Source: Hyphomicrobium album (GTDB taxonomy: Bacteria; Pseudomonadota; Alphaproteobacteria; Rhizobiales; Hyphomicrobiaceae). From it: 64,000 nt of DNA. The translations under genes and the position numbers were made by a program. The notes beneath the pieces were generated by a model that saw only the letters and a program-made list of their open reading frames with translations, made no database searches and was not told the origin of the DNA. Of the stretch, positions 1-8,742 are shown piece by piece (positions within the stretch are counted from its first letter, which is position 1; every line of letters starts with the position of its first letter). Location: the NCBI RefSeq assembly GCF_009708035.1, contig NZ_WMBQ01000002.1:496001-560000 (forward strand), read 5' to 3'.

Positions 1-90
1 GCCATCGGCTGCCGTCACGTGGCGGAGGTGCTTGCCGGCGAAATGACCGAGCCGCCCATCGCGCACGCCGCCGAGCGGGGCGCATCGTGA
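1..90 (+). CDS. lutA: LutA C-terminus (partial)
   Basis: Only the last 29 codons are in the window, ending at the TGA at 88-90. The tail contains the segment GCRHVAEVLAGE, which looks like the C-terminus of the cysteine-rich Fe-S oxidoreductase LutA/YkgE. LutA is one of three proteins (LutABC) that together oxidise L-lactate to pyruvate. The call rests mainly on the following genes: lutB starts at a GTG that overlaps this stop codon, and lutC follows, so this is the first or an early gene of the same operon. Confidence 0.72.
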   Translation, partial: AIGCRHVAEVLAGEMTEPPIAHAAERGAS

Positions 91-1508
91 CGCGCGCAGC
101 AGCCTTCGAGGCGGGCGTCGCGGCGGCGCTGGCCAATCAGTCCCTGCAACGCGCCCTCGCCGACGTTCCCGCGGGCTTCGTCGCCGCCCGGGCGCGGGCC
201 AAGGCCGCGCTGCCTGAGTTCGAGGCCCTGCGGCGCACCGGTCGCGATATTCGCGACCACACGCTGGCGAACTTGGACGTTTATCTGGAAGCGTTCGAGG
301 CCAACGCGACGAGCGCCGGCAGCGTGGTGCACTGGGCGCAGACCGGCGCGGAAGCCTGCGAGATCATCCTCGGCATCTGCCGCGAAGCGGGGGCGCGCGT
401 CGTCACCAAGAGCAAGTCGATGGTCTCCGAGGAGATCGCACTGCGCGAGCGCCTGCAGGAAGCGGCCCTAGAGGTGGTCGAGACCGATCTCGGTGAATAC
501 CTCATCCAGATCCGCAACGAGACGCCGAGCCACATCATCGCGCCGGCCATCCATCTGCGCGCCGATGATGTTGCCGACGAGTTCCGCCGCCATCACGGTC
601 ACCTGGACGCCGGACGCGATCTGTCGACGCCCGAGATCCTTGTCGGCGAGGCGCGCAGCGTCCTGCGCGAGAAGTTCCTCGCCGCCGAGGTCGGGATTAC
701 GGGCGCCAACTTCCTTGTGGCGCAGACCGGATCGGCGATCGTCGTCACCAACGAGGGCAACGCCGACCTGACCATGACGCTGCCCAAGGTGCATATCGTG
801 CTGGCGTCGATCGACAAGGTGATCCCGACGCTCGCCGATGCCTGGCCGTTGCTGCGCCTGCTCGCGCGCTCGGCCACCGGGCAGGACTTCACCGCCTATA
901 CGACGCTCGTCACCGGGCCACGCCGTCCGGCCGATGCCGACGGCCCAACGGCTTCCCACGTCGTCATCGTCGACAACGGGCGTTCGGCGCTGCTCGGCAG
1001 CGAGCTGCAGCCGGTGCTGCGCTGCATCCGCTGCGGCGCCTGCATGAACCATTGCCCGGTCTACTGTACGATCGGCGGCCACGCCTACGGTTCCGTCTAT
1101 CCCGGACCGATCGGGGCCGTTCTGTCGCCGGCGCTCGCCGGCGTGCCGGAAGCCGGTCACCTCGCCCAGGCGTCGACCTTCTGCGGTCGCTGCGAGGAGG
1201 TATGCCCGGTCGAGATCCCGCTCGTCTCGCTGATGCGCACCTGGCGCGAAGCAGCGCTCGCGCAGCCTTCTTCGTGGACGGCGCGGGCCATGCTGCGCGC
1301 CTGGGCGGGGCTCGCCCGCCGGCCGCTGCTCTATCGACTTGCAGCCCGGATCGCCGCCGGCATGCTCGCGCTGCTTGGGCGCGGCACGGGCCGGCTGGCG
1401 TGGCTGCCGATGGGTGCACCCTGGACTCGCGATCGCGATTTTCCAGCGCCTCAAGGCCGAACGTTCCAGGACATGTGGGCGCGGCGGATACGGGAGCCCG
1501 CGCCATGA
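87..1508 (+). CDS. lutB: LutB, lactate utilisation iron-sulfur protein
   Basis: Cytoplasmic iron-sulfur subunit of the LutABC L-lactate oxidation system. The 473-residue product has the usual LUD domain in roughly residues 60-300. A ferredoxin-like part follows with Cys313, Cys316, Cys319 and Cys323 (CIRCGACMNHC) and a second cluster at Cys366, Cys369 and Cys373 (CGRCEEVC), as expected for two 4Fe-4S centres. The length fits the YkgF/LutB family. The GTG at 87 overlaps the lutA stop, which favours translational coupling, and the stop overlaps the lutC start as ATGA. No regulator of the operon is visible here. Confidence 0.93.
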   Translation: MTRAAAFEAGVAAALANQSLQRALADVPAGFVAARARAKAALPEFEALRRTGRDIRDHTLANLDVYLEAFEANATSAGSVVHWAQTGAEACEIILGICREAGARVVTKSKSMVSEEIALRERLQEAALEVVETDLGEYLIQIRNETPSHIIAPAIHLRADDVADEFRRHHGHLDAGRDLSTPEILVGEARSVLREKFLAAEVGITGANFLVAQTGSAIVVTNEGNADLTMTLPKVHIVLASIDKVIPTLADAWPLLRLLARSATGQDFTAYTTLVTGPRRPADADGPTASHVVIVDNGRSALLGSELQPVLRCIRCGACMNHCPVYCTIGGHAYGSVYPGPIGAVLSPALAGVPEAGHLAQASTFCGRCEEVCPVEIPLVSLMRTWREAALAQPSSWTARAMLRAWAGLARRPLLYRLAARIAAGMLALLGRGTGRLAWLPMGAPWTRDRDFPAPQGRTFQDMWARRIREPAP

Positions 1509-2179
1509 GCCGCGCGCGAATTATCGACGGCATCAGCGCCACCTTGGACGCGGCGACCGACGCGACGGTGCGCCGGCGCAGCGTCGCACAGAGGCTGGCC
1601 CAACCGCTCACGCACCCCCGACCGCGGCGCGCAATGCATGAAGGCGTGGAGCGCGTGACCCAGTTCAAGCAGTTCCAACGCGCGCTCGGCGTCGACGTCG
1701 TCGATGTCGCCACCGACACGGAGATCCCTGCGGCTGTCGCCGGCTATCTTGCGGCGCTGGGGCTGCCGCTGCGCCTGCGTTGCGGCAACGATCGGCAGCT
1801 TGCGGCGCTGGCGTGGGCAAGCGTCGCGCCGCTCGGCATCGATATCGGTGCGGCGGAGGAAGGTGATGCCGTCGGGCTGTCGCGCGCCATCGCCGGCGTA
1901 GCGGAAACAGGCACGCTGATGCTCGCCTCGGGGAGCGGCAACCCGGTGACGGTCGGTCTGCTGCCGGAGACGCACATTGTGGTGCTTCACGCCGATACGA
2001 TCGTTGCCAGCTATGAGGAGGCGTGCGCGCGCGTGCTTGAAGCCGACGCCGGCGCCATGCCGCGGACGCTCAACCTCGTCACCGGCGCATCGCGCACCGG
2101 CGATATCGGCGGCAAGATCGTCATGGGTGCACACGGACCGCGGCGGCTCGCCGTGATCCTCGTCTCAAGTGATGCCTGA
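1505..2179 (+). CDS. lutC: LutC, LUD-domain lactate utilisation protein
   Basis: Third component of the LutABC lactate oxidation complex, a LUD-domain protein of 224 residues. The ATG at 1505 overlaps the lutB stop in an ATGA arrangement, so this start is preferred over longer in-frame extensions that would run deep into lutB. The C-terminal half carries the family-typical stretches GVAETGTLML, PETHIVVL and TGASRTGDI; the last resembles the SRTADIE-like signature of YkgG proteins. The N-terminal 60 residues are basic and less typical. It ends just before a convergent small gene. Confidence 0.9.
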   Translation: MSRARIIDGISATLDAATDATVRRRSVAQRLAQPLTHPRPRRAMHEGVERVTQFKQFQRALGVDVVDVATDTEIPAAVAGYLAALGLPLRLRCGNDRQLAALAWASVAPLGIDIGAAEEGDAVGLSRAIAGVAETGTLMLASGSGNPVTVGLLPETHIVVLHADTIVASYEEACARVLEADAGAMPRTLNLVTGASRTGDIGGKIVMGAHGPRRLAVILVSSDA

Positions 2180-2182
2180 TGG

Positions 2183-2401
2183 CTACTTGCCGACGATGCA
2201 GCTCTGCATGCACCGCGTAAAGGCGATCTCGCAGCTCGGCGAGCCCTTGGTGGAGATGCGGCACTGATTGTAGTCGCTCTTGCATCCGGCGCCGCAGGAG
2301 CCGGCGGCCACGCGGTCACTCGATCCAATGCCGATGGCGAGAAGCGCCCCGACAATTGCCAAGCCGCCCAGCAATGCCCAGTTCAACTTGTGTCCGAGCA
2401 A
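2183..2401 (-). CDS. Small exported six-cysteine protein, unknown function
   Basis: A 72-residue protein I do not recognise. Residues 6-25 form one hydrophobic segment (signal peptide or membrane anchor), so the rest should lie outside the cytoplasm. The C-terminal part has six cysteines spaced C-x3-C-x6-C-x9-C-x6-C-x3-C, which is mirror-symmetric. Two short helices each with cysteines at i, i+4 and i+11 (or the reverse) would put all cysteines on one face, suggesting a helical hairpin stapled by up to three disulfides; that fold is inference. The start is TTG, preceded by GGGAGAAGGA. It is convergent with lutC, and its stop is 3 bases from the lutC stop. Confidence 0.6.
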   Translation of the reverse strand: MLGHKLNWALLGGLAIVGALLAIGIGSSDRVAAGSCGAGCKSDYNQCRISTKGSPSCEIAFTRCMQSCIVGK

Positions 2402-2528
2402 GTTCCTTCTCCCGCCGCTGCGGCATACGCTTCGGCCAATGAAACGGATACCAGAGAAAGCCCCACGCGCCCTAGGACCCGTTTAGGTGCTCTAGGATGA
2501 ACACAAGCTGAACCGCTGCGCTAGAGTT

Positions 2529-3911
2529 TTAGAACGCAAATTCTTCAAATACATGGTCGATCTGGCGGCCCCACGGACCGTGGTAACGTTCGAGCAGCCG
2601 GTCGGCCAGCGTGCACCCTGAATGGGCGACCTCGTCCAGCGGATCGAGGTAAATCCCCTCGTCCTGGCTGGCGGCATTGATGCGCCGCCGCGCGCGCAGT
2701 CCCCGTCGGGCAATTTGTAGAACGTCGCGCGCGATGTGCTGCACGGTCGTGTCGCGGAACGGCGTCTGCAGCGCGGACTTGGGGACGGCGTTACGAAGCG
2801 CCTCGCGTTCGTCCGCCGTCCAATCCTTGACGAGTTCCCACGCTGCATCGAGCGCTTGCGCGTCATAAAGCAGGCCGACCCACAGGGCAGGTAGCGCGCA
2901 GATGCGCTGCCAGGGACCGCTGTCGGCGCCGCGCGTCTCGAGAAACCGCTTCAGGCGGACTTCAGGGAACAGCGTGGTCAGGTGATCGGACCAGTCGTCG
3001 AGGGTCGGCCGTTCGCCCGGCAGTTGCGGCAGGCGGCCATCGACGAAGTCCTGAAAGGAGGCGCCGGAGGCGTCGACGTAGCGGCCGTCGCGGTAGACGA
3101 AATACATTGGCACGCCGAGCGCATAGTCGACATAGCGCTCGTATCCCATGCCGTCCTCGAACACGAACGGCAGCATGCCCGTGCGCCGCCGGTCGGTGTC
3201 GCGCCAGACCTCCGAGCGCATCGATTTGTAGCCGTTGGGGCGCCCGTCGGTGAACGGCGAGGAGGCGAAAAGCGCCGTCGCAATCGGCTGCAACGCCAGG
3301 GAAACCCTGAACTTCTTGACCATGTCGGCTTCGTCGGCGAAGTCGAGGTTCACCTGGATCGTCGCCGTCCGGTACATCATGTCGAGGCCGCGCGCGCCGA
3401 CCGTCGGCATGTAGCGCGTCATGATCGAGTAGCGCTCTTTCGGCATGTGCGGCGTCTCGGCCAGCGTCCACTTCGGCGAGAAGCCGAGCCCGAGAAACCC
3501 GATCCCTAACGGCTCGCCGACGCTCAGCACCTCGCGCAGGTGCTGGCGCGTCTCGGCCGCCGTGTCGTGCAGGGACTCGACCGCGCCGCCCGACAGCTCA
3601 AACTGGCCACCGGGCTCGAGGGTGATGTTGCCGCACAGGTCGCAGTCCTGCTTCTTCAGGGCGATGATCTTGCCGCCCTCGACGATCGGCTGCCAGCCGA
3701 AGCGGGTGATCAGAGCTTTCAGTAGCGCCGAAATGCTGCGCTCCCCTTCGTAGGGGACGGGCGTCAGGGTGTCGGTATGGAAGACAAACTTCTCGTGCTC
3801 GGTGCCGATCCGCCACCCTGCCTTTGGCTTTTCACCCGCAGCGATCCATGCCACGAGGTCGTCCTTCGAATGGACGAGGCGGCTGGGCGCACCTTGTTGG
3901 CGGGTCGACAT
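2529..3911 (-). CDS. gshA: Glutamate-cysteine ligase, plant/alphaproteobacterial type
   Basis: First enzyme of glutathione synthesis, joining L-glutamate and L-cysteine with ATP. The product (460 residues from the ATG at 3911) matches the class shared by plants and alphaproteobacteria. It contains the GTEHEKFVF segment near the N-terminus, the stretch GGQFELSG and the segment MTRYMPTVGARGLDMM typical of the family, and its length is as expected. A longer reading from 3998 adds 29 unconserved residues, so the internal ATG is preferred. Two glutathione S-transferase-type genes elsewhere in the window would use the product. rsmE lies on the same strand upstream, as is common in Rhizobiales, but here a small plus-strand gene sits between them. 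Confidence 0.93.
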   Translation of the reverse strand: MSTRQQGAPSRLVHSKDDLVAWIAAGEKPKAGWRIGTEHEKFVFHTDTLTPVPYEGERSISALLKALITRFGWQPIVEGGKIIALKKQDCDLCGNITLEPGGQFELSGGAVESLHDTAAETRQHLREVLSVGEPLGIGFLGLGFSPKWTLAETPHMPKERYSIMTRYMPTVGARGLDMMYRTATIQVNLDFADEADMVKKFRVSLALQPIATALFASSPFTDGRPNGYKSMRSEVWRDTDRRRTGMLPFVFEDGMGYERYVDYALGVPMYFVYRDGRYVDASGASFQDFVDGRLPQLPGERPTLDDWSDHLTTLFPEVRLKRFLETRGADSGPWQRICALPALWVGLLYDAQALDAAWELVKDWTADEREALRNAVPKSALQTPFRDTTVQHIARDVLQIARRGLRARRRINAASQDEGIYLDPLDEVAHSGCTLADRLLERYHGPWGRQIDHVFEEFAF

Positions 3912-4276
3912 GCAGCGGGGCCTCGGAGGGGTTCCTAAAGGACGAAGTCGTTGCAGATCCGGGGGTTGGCAAGCCGCTCGCGCTAGCGGGCAGGGCACAG
4001 TCTACCGTTTACCCGTTGAGGTATTCGCAACGCGAGCCCTCTAAGGCCTCGGGGACGAGTGCGCAACCCATTGCGGCGATGGCGCGACACAGGCAGCTAC
4101 CATAAAAAAACATTATTGCGAGACACGAATTGCCCGCCGGATCGTTTTGGTGTCTCGACGGCTTTGACCGCTCGCCGCCGTTGTAGGTTGGGTATATGCA
4201 CTGACGGGTCGACAACACCGCCATGCCAGTCGTCGCATCGGTTCCAACTCTGCTCGAAACCCTATGGGAGACTTCA
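3912..4276. other. Intergenic region, divergent promoters expected
   Basis: This 365-base gap separates gshA (minus) from a small periplasmic protein gene (plus), so promoters for both should lie here. I found no convincing -35/-10 pair. An 8-base perfect inverted repeat, CGAGACAC at 4119-4126 and GTGTCTCG at 4150-4157, lies upstream of the plus-strand gene and could be an operator or chance. No coding sequence with credible composition was seen. Confidence 0.45.
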
Positions 4277-4621
4277 ATGAAAAAGTACCTGGCCGCCTGC
4301 GCCCTCTGCGGCCTTTTCGCTGTGCCGGTCCTTGCCGCCAACGCGGCGGTGGATACGGCCGTGAAGACCTTCGAGGCCGTCGGCAATGACCCGGCGAAGC
4401 TCAAGACGTATTGCGAGATGAGCAAGGTTATGTCGTCGGCCGATGCCGAGGACGACAGCAAGGCCGAGGCGCTGGACAAGCAGATGGACGGCTTCATGAA
4501 GCAGCTCGGGCAGGACTTTCAGACGGCCTTCGAAGCCGGCGCCGACCTCGATCCGGAATCGGCCGACGGCAAGACCTACGATGCCGCCATGGATAAGCTC
4601 GACGACAAGTGCGGTAAGTAA
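4277..4621 (+). CDS. Small periplasmic protein, unknown function
   Basis: A 114-residue protein with a clear signal peptide (MKKYLAACALCGLFAVPVLA, cleavage near residue 20-23). The mature part is acidic, mostly helical and has two cysteines, one in TYCEMSK and one near the end in DDKCGK, that could form a disulfide. The start at 4277 is chosen because GGGAGA lies six bases upstream and the signal peptide begins there; a longer reading from 4223 only adds non-conserved residues. It stands alone between gshA and rsmE, both on the other strand, and is followed by a good terminator. I do not recognise a family. Confidence 0.72.
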   Translation: MKKYLAACALCGLFAVPVLAANAAVDTAVKTFEAVGNDPAKLKTYCEMSKVMSSADAEDDSKAEALDKQMDGFMKQLGQDFQTAFEAGADLDPESADGKTYDAAMDKLDDKCGK

Positions 4622-4651
4622 GCTCCAGGATCTCACGTCATCGAGATGCGA

Positions 4652-4686
4652 CGAGGCTGCCCGACCGGCGGCCTCGATTGCGTTTG
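4652..4686 (+). terminator. Probable rho-independent terminator
   Basis: A 10-base stem (4652-4661 with 4667-4676, one G-T mismatch) closes a 5-base loop and is followed by the moderately T-rich ATTGCGTTTG. It lies 30 bases after the stop of the small periplasmic protein and before the convergent rsmE stop. Confidence 0.55.
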
Positions 4687-4706
4687 ACGCCCGCTAGCGC
4701 CGGACC

Positions 4707-5447
4707 TTAGCGCCAGTCGCCGAGCGCGGCGTTGACGAGGGCCAGCGCGGCGACGGCGGCGGTGTCGGCCCGCATCACGCGCGGACCGAGCGAGATCGCG
4801 GTCGCGTACGACTTCTCCAGCAGTAGCGTGCGCTCGGCCGGATCGAAGCCGCCTTCCGGTCCGATCAGCACCGCGAGTGGGCCGCTCGCCATGCCGGCGA
4901 GTGCCGCGAGCGGGCTAGCGACCTCCGCGGCTTCATCGCCGAAGATCAGCCGCCGGCCAGCGTCCCAGTTTGCGAGGAGCGCTTCGAGCTTCAGCGGCTC
5001 GCCCACCGTCGGCACACGCAACACTCCGCACTGCTCCGCCGCCTCGATTGCATTCGCCTGCATGCGCTCCAGGTTGACCCGCGTCGCCACCGTCCGCCGC
5101 GTCAGCACCGGCTGCAGGTGTGCGACGCCGAGCTCAGTTGCCTTCTGCACCATGTAGTCGAGGCGCGCATGTTTCAGTGGCGCGAAAACGTAGTGCACGT
5201 CGGGGCCGGCCCGCTGCGGCCGTACCAGTGCCAGGCATTCGAGCGAGCAGCGCCGCTTGCCGACCTCGGCGAGGCGCGCGCGCCATTCGCCGTCGCGGCC
5301 GTTGAAGACGAGGATTTCGGCGCCCGCCGCTAGCCGCATGACGTTGACGAGGTAGTTAGCCTGCTCCGGCGTGCAGGTGACGCTCGCGCCGACACTGAGC
5401 GGTGCCGCGACAAACATTCTTACGTCGGTAAGTTTTTCGGCGGTCAT
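4707..5447 (-). CDS. rsmE: 16S rRNA (uracil1498-N3)-methyltransferase RsmE
   Basis: Methylates N3 of U1498 in 16S rRNA using S-adenosylmethionine. The 246-residue protein has the N-terminal PUA-like part, the segment YMVQKATELGV and the SPOUT-fold signature IGPEGGFDPAE near residue 200, followed by LGPRVMRADTA, which forms the knotted cofactor site in this family. The ATG at 5447 is chosen because the only upstream in-frame start is TTG at 5465. The CapA-like gene lies just upstream on the same strand. Confidence 0.93.
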   Translation of the reverse strand: MTAEKLTDVRMFVAAPLSVGASVTCTPEQANYLVNVMRLAAGAEILVFNGRDGEWRARLAEVGKRRCSLECLALVRPQRAGPDVHYVFAPLKHARLDYMVQKATELGVAHLQPVLTRRTVATRVNLERMQANAIEAAEQCGVLRVPTVGEPLKLEALLANWDAGRRLIFGDEAAEVASPLAALAGMASGPLAVLIGPEGGFDPAERTLLLEKSYATAISLGPRVMRADTAAVAALALVNAALGDWR

Positions 5448-5489
5448 GCCGCTATTAGCCAGCAAGTGCGGCCCTGCGCAACGTGGACG

Positions 5490-6764
5490 TCAGCGGCTGC
5501 ACGAGCTGGCGATCGTCGCGCGCAGATTGTCGGGGATGGGCGGTGCCGGTCGGTAGCTTTTGCACAGCGCGCCGATCTTGCCGCCGTCCTTGTCGGCACC
5601 CGGACGGCAGTACAACCCCGTGCCGTCCTCTTGCGGCGTGAACAGCACGCCTTGCGCCTTCGCCCCGTCACCGAGGTCGGCGCTGAGGTAGTTGAGAGCA
5701 TAGATGTGCGCGGCGCCGGCCTCACCGGTCAGTCGGCGCGGGCGAAAATGCGTGTCGGTGACGGGGATCGCTTCTACCGCGCGTAGAACCAGCTTGCCGC
5801 TTGGCTCACGCTTCAGGTGGACGCGCGCCATCAGACCATAATCGCGGCAGATGCCCTTCCCGGTGATGTCGGCGGTGCCTTGATGCAGGAAGTTGCCGAG
5901 GCCGTAGAAGATCAGCGAGTTGCCGGCCATTTCGACACCGCGCACGACGTGGGCGTGGTGGCCGACGATGAGATCGATGCCGTCCTTCTCCGCCGCTATG
6001 GCGCGCCATTCGGCGATCTGCTTGCCGTCGGTGCGCACCCTGCCTTCCTCGCCGTAGTGGATCGACAGAATGCGATAGTCGGCAGTCGATTTGACCAGCC
6101 GCCGCCGCACCTCGGCGAAGTCTTCGTCGAACCGGTAGGCGCTCTGGCCAGGCTTGTCGGGACCCGCGCGGTGGCGCTCGAGGTTGTTCGTGACGATCCC
6201 GGTGGCGGCAAAGGCGACCTCCGAACCCTTCACCGTGACGCGCTGCGGGCGGCTCGCCTGCTCGCTGTTCATGCCGACGCCCGCGGCAATTGCCAGGCGT
6301 TCCTCCTGCAGCTTGCCGACGTGCTTCAACGTCTCCTTGAGCCCGTCGACGCCGTAGTCCATCGAGTGATTGTTGGCGAGCGACAGCACGTTGAAGCCGC
6401 GCGTCACGAGGTGGCGGATGCCGTTCGGGTGCGTGCGGAAGTTGAAGGGCCCGCGCTGCTCCTTGAGATCGGGAGGCAGGTCGTTGCGGTCCGTCACCAC
6501 CGTCTCGACGTTCATGAAGTTCAGATCACCGTTGACCTGGTCCTCGATGCGCGACGTTGTTTCGGCCCACGTCTGGAATTCGCCGCGGCGTACGCCGTCG
6601 GCTTCGACGGGCTGGTTGGAGCGATTGAGCCCAACGTCGCCGACGAGCGTGATCGCAACTTCGTCGTCGGTCGCGGCGGCGAAACTATAGGTCGCCAGGG
6701 GCGCCGCGACGGCGGCGGCGGCGAGCACGGCAATGAGAGTGCGTCGGCGGTTTTTTGCGTTCAT
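5490..6764 (-). CDS. CapA-family metallophosphatase-like exported protein
   Basis: A 424-residue exported protein of the CapA/PgsA (poly-gamma-glutamate synthesis) family, which has a calcineurin-like phosphoesterase fold. From the ATG at 6764 it starts with an arginine-rich n-region and a long hydrophobic stretch, i.e. a signal peptide or anchor. Family motifs follow in order: GDVGLNR, NVETVVTD, SLANNHSMDYG, SIHYGEEG, VGHHAHVVRG and YGLGNFLHQ. No other capsule genes are adjacent, so a role in poly-glutamate capsule is not implied; many family members are uncharacterised envelope proteins. Confidence 0.85.
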   Translation of the reverse strand: MNAKNRRRTLIAVLAAAAVAAPLATYSFAAATDDEVAITLVGDVGLNRSNQPVEADGVRRGEFQTWAETTSRIEDQVNGDLNFMNVETVVTDRNDLPPDLKEQRGPFNFRTHPNGIRHLVTRGFNVLSLANNHSMDYGVDGLKETLKHVGKLQEERLAIAAGVGMNSEQASRPQRVTVKGSEVAFAATGIVTNNLERHRAGPDKPGQSAYRFDEDFAEVRRRLVKSTADYRILSIHYGEEGRVRTDGKQIAEWRAIAAEKDGIDLIVGHHAHVVRGVEMAGNSLIFYGLGNFLHQGTADITGKGICRDYGLMARVHLKREPSGKLVLRAVEAIPVTDTHFRPRRLTGEAGAAHIYALNYLSADLGDGAKAQGVLFTPQEDGTGLYCRPGADKDGGKIGALCKSYRPAPPIPDNLRATIASSCSR

Positions 6765-6819
6765 TCCGGGATAGAGGCCCTGCAGAGGCGACCGCGGCCA
6801 GCGCAATCGCGTGGTTTGC

Positions 6820-7731
6820 TTAAAGCTCCACGGCACCCTTACGTTTCGCCTTGTGATCGGGCTCGACGTGGATGACGACGTCGGTGTTTGCCAGCTCTTT
6901 TTCGATGGCGTCCTCGAGCCGGTCGCAAATGTCGTGCGCCGCTTCGACCGTCATCTCACCCGGCACCACCAGATGGAACTCGATGAACGTCTGCGGCCCG
7001 GCGGTGCGCGTGCGGATATCGTGGGCCTGCAGCGCACCCTCCCCGTTGGCGCGGATGGCTTCGGCGATGCGCGCCTCGATCTCCGGGGAGGCCGCCTGAT
7101 CCATCAGCTTGCTCATCGATTCGACGGCGAGGTTGTAGCCGATGCGCAGGATGTTGAAGGCGACCGCGCCCGCGAGCAGAGGGTCGAGGATGGTCCAGCC
7201 GGTCAGCGTGGCGAGCGTGAGACCTGCCAGAACGCCGACCGAGGTGAACACATCGGCGAAGAGGTGGTGGCCGTCGCCTTCGAGCGCCGGCGAGCTCCAG
7301 GCCCGGCCGCGGCTGATCAGCACCCACGCCCAACCGGCGTTGATCGCCGTGGCGAGCCCGCTCACCAGCATGCCCGCGGCCGGATCGGTCAAAGCGCGCG
7401 GCTGTACTATTGCCTGGTACGCCTCGTGAAAGATCATCATCGCCGCGACGATGATGAGGGCACCTTCCAGCACGGCGGCGAAGTATTCGGCCTTGTGATG
7501 TCCGAACGGGTGGCCGCGATCGGGAGGCTGCGAGCTGATCCTCACGGCGATGAGTGCAGCTACGGCCGTCAGCACGTTGACGATGCTTTCGAGCGCATCG
7601 GAGAACAGCGCCACGCTCCCCGTCATGAGGTAAGCGACGTACTTGATGCCGAGCACCGCCAGGGCCACGCCGATGCTGATGGCGGCGACGACCTGGTTGC
7701 GCCTGTTGAGGGGCTCGAGGAGGCTCTTCAT
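6820..7731 (-). CDS. Cation diffusion facilitator metal exporter
   Basis: Inner-membrane proton-coupled exporter of divalent metals of the CDF family. The 303-residue protein has six predicted membrane segments and a cytoplasmic C-terminal ferredoxin-like domain from about residue 215. Metal-site residues are visible: Asp45 in FSDALES of the second helix and the HxxxD pair His156/Asp160 in the fifth helix. A histidine-bearing loop HPFGHHKAEYF follows helix two. The substrate (Zn, Fe, Mn or other) cannot be told from sequence. It is divergent from the YdjM-like gene. Confidence 0.9.
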   Translation of the reverse strand: MKSLLEPLNRRNQVVAAISIGVALAVLGIKYVAYLMTGSVALFSDALESIVNVLTAVAALIAVRISSQPPDRGHPFGHHKAEYFAAVLEGALIIVAAMMIFHEAYQAIVQPRALTDPAAGMLVSGLATAINAGWAWVLISRGRAWSSPALEGDGHHLFADVFTSVGVLAGLTLATLTGWTILDPLLAGAVAFNILRIGYNLAVESMSKLMDQAASPEIEARIAEAIRANGEGALQAHDIRTRTAGPQTFIEFHLVVPGEMTVEAAHDICDRLEDAIEKELANTDVVIHVEPDHKAKRKGAVEL

Positions 7732-7911
7732 CCTGCGCCCTTAAGCCGTGCTGGCGCGGCGGGCAAGCTCTTTGCGACGCCCGAGAATGCTCGTCCTGCG
7801 GCGCTTTTCCACACGCCAGGCGGGCGGCTCACTCCCGTCTTCGCCCCGAATCTGATGGGTGGAGCAACGCGCACTAGGCGCGCAGGCCGGAAAGTGCGGG
7901 AGGCACCGTCC

Positions 7912-8730
7912 ATGGCAAATTTCCCAACTCATATCGTCGTCGGTACCGTGGTAGCCGGTTCGCTGGCCACGTTGACGCTGGCAGCGGACGTTATCGCGCC
8001 TGAAAATCTCGTCGCCGTGACCATGGCCGGTTCGCTCGGCTCGGTGCTCCCCGACATTGACCTAAAAGACTCGCGTCCGAGCCGCGCGCTGTTCGCCGGT
8101 CTCGCAGTCTTCTTTTCCTTTGCGCTGCTCTTCCACTTCGCGCCGAAGCTGTCGATTGCCGAGATGTGGATCATGTGGCTCGCGACGCTTCTCTTCGTGC
8201 GCTACGGGCTGCACACGGCGTTCCACAAGACAACGAGCCATCGCGGCGTCTGGCACACGTGGATCGCCGGCATCGCCTGTGCCTTCGCCTCGGTCATCAT
8301 CTTCTATTACGTGTTCGATCGGCCCGACGGCGTCGCCTGGCTTGCCGGTGGCTTCCTGCTGATCGGCTTCCTAACGCATCTCATTCTCGACGAGATGTAC
8401 TCCGTCGACGTGCTCGGCAATCACATCAAGCGGTCGTTCGGGACGGCCTTCAAGCCGATCGACTTGCGCAACCCCTGGGGGTCAGCGCTGATGGGCGCAG
8501 CGGCGGTGGCCCTGCTCTTCATGACGCCGTCGATCAGCACCTTCTACGACGGCCTCACGTCTCGGCCGATGTGGTCGGCGCTCAACCAGCGTCTGCTGCC
8601 GCAGGAAAAGTGGTTTGGAGTGATCGGCCCGCGCAGTCAGGTCGCCGTGACGCCGGCTCCGGTGGGCCAAGCGATTCCGCAGACGACCGGGTCGATCCCC
8701 GAGACGACGACGCAACCGGCGCAACCCTAG
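7912..8730 (+). CDS. YdjM/DUF457-type inner-membrane protein
   Basis: A 272-residue multi-pass protein of the LexA-regulated, membrane-bound metal-dependent hydrolase family (YdjM, DUF457). It opens with MANFPTHIVVG and has the family features GSVLPDIDLKDSRPSR, HRGVWHTW and THLILDEMYSVDVLG, whose His and Asp residues are the presumed metal ligands. The start at 7912 has GGGAGG eight bases upstream; the same frame stays open far upstream, but only as antisense to the CDF gene. The last 40 residues are a Thr/Pro/Gln-rich tail. Confidence 0.88.
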   Translation: MANFPTHIVVGTVVAGSLATLTLAADVIAPENLVAVTMAGSLGSVLPDIDLKDSRPSRALFAGLAVFFSFALLFHFAPKLSIAEMWIMWLATLLFVRYGLHTAFHKTTSHRGVWHTWIAGIACAFASVIIFYYVFDRPDGVAWLAGGFLLIGFLTHLILDEMYSVDVLGNHIKRSFGTAFKPIDLRNPWGSALMGAAAVALLFMTPSISTFYDGLTSRPMWSALNQRLLPQEKWFGVIGPRSQVAVTPAPVGQAIPQTTGSIPETTTQPAQP

Positions 8731-8742
8731 GACGTACCGCGC

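Noticed and set aside
468-1454. A 328-codon minus-strand frame opposite lutB
   Set aside because: It overlaps the clear iron-sulfur protein LutB and shows no domain or normal composition.
4009-4497. A 162-codon minus-strand frame over the small periplasmic protein gene
   Set aside because: The plus-strand frame has a ribosome site, a signal peptide and a terminator; the minus frame has none of these.
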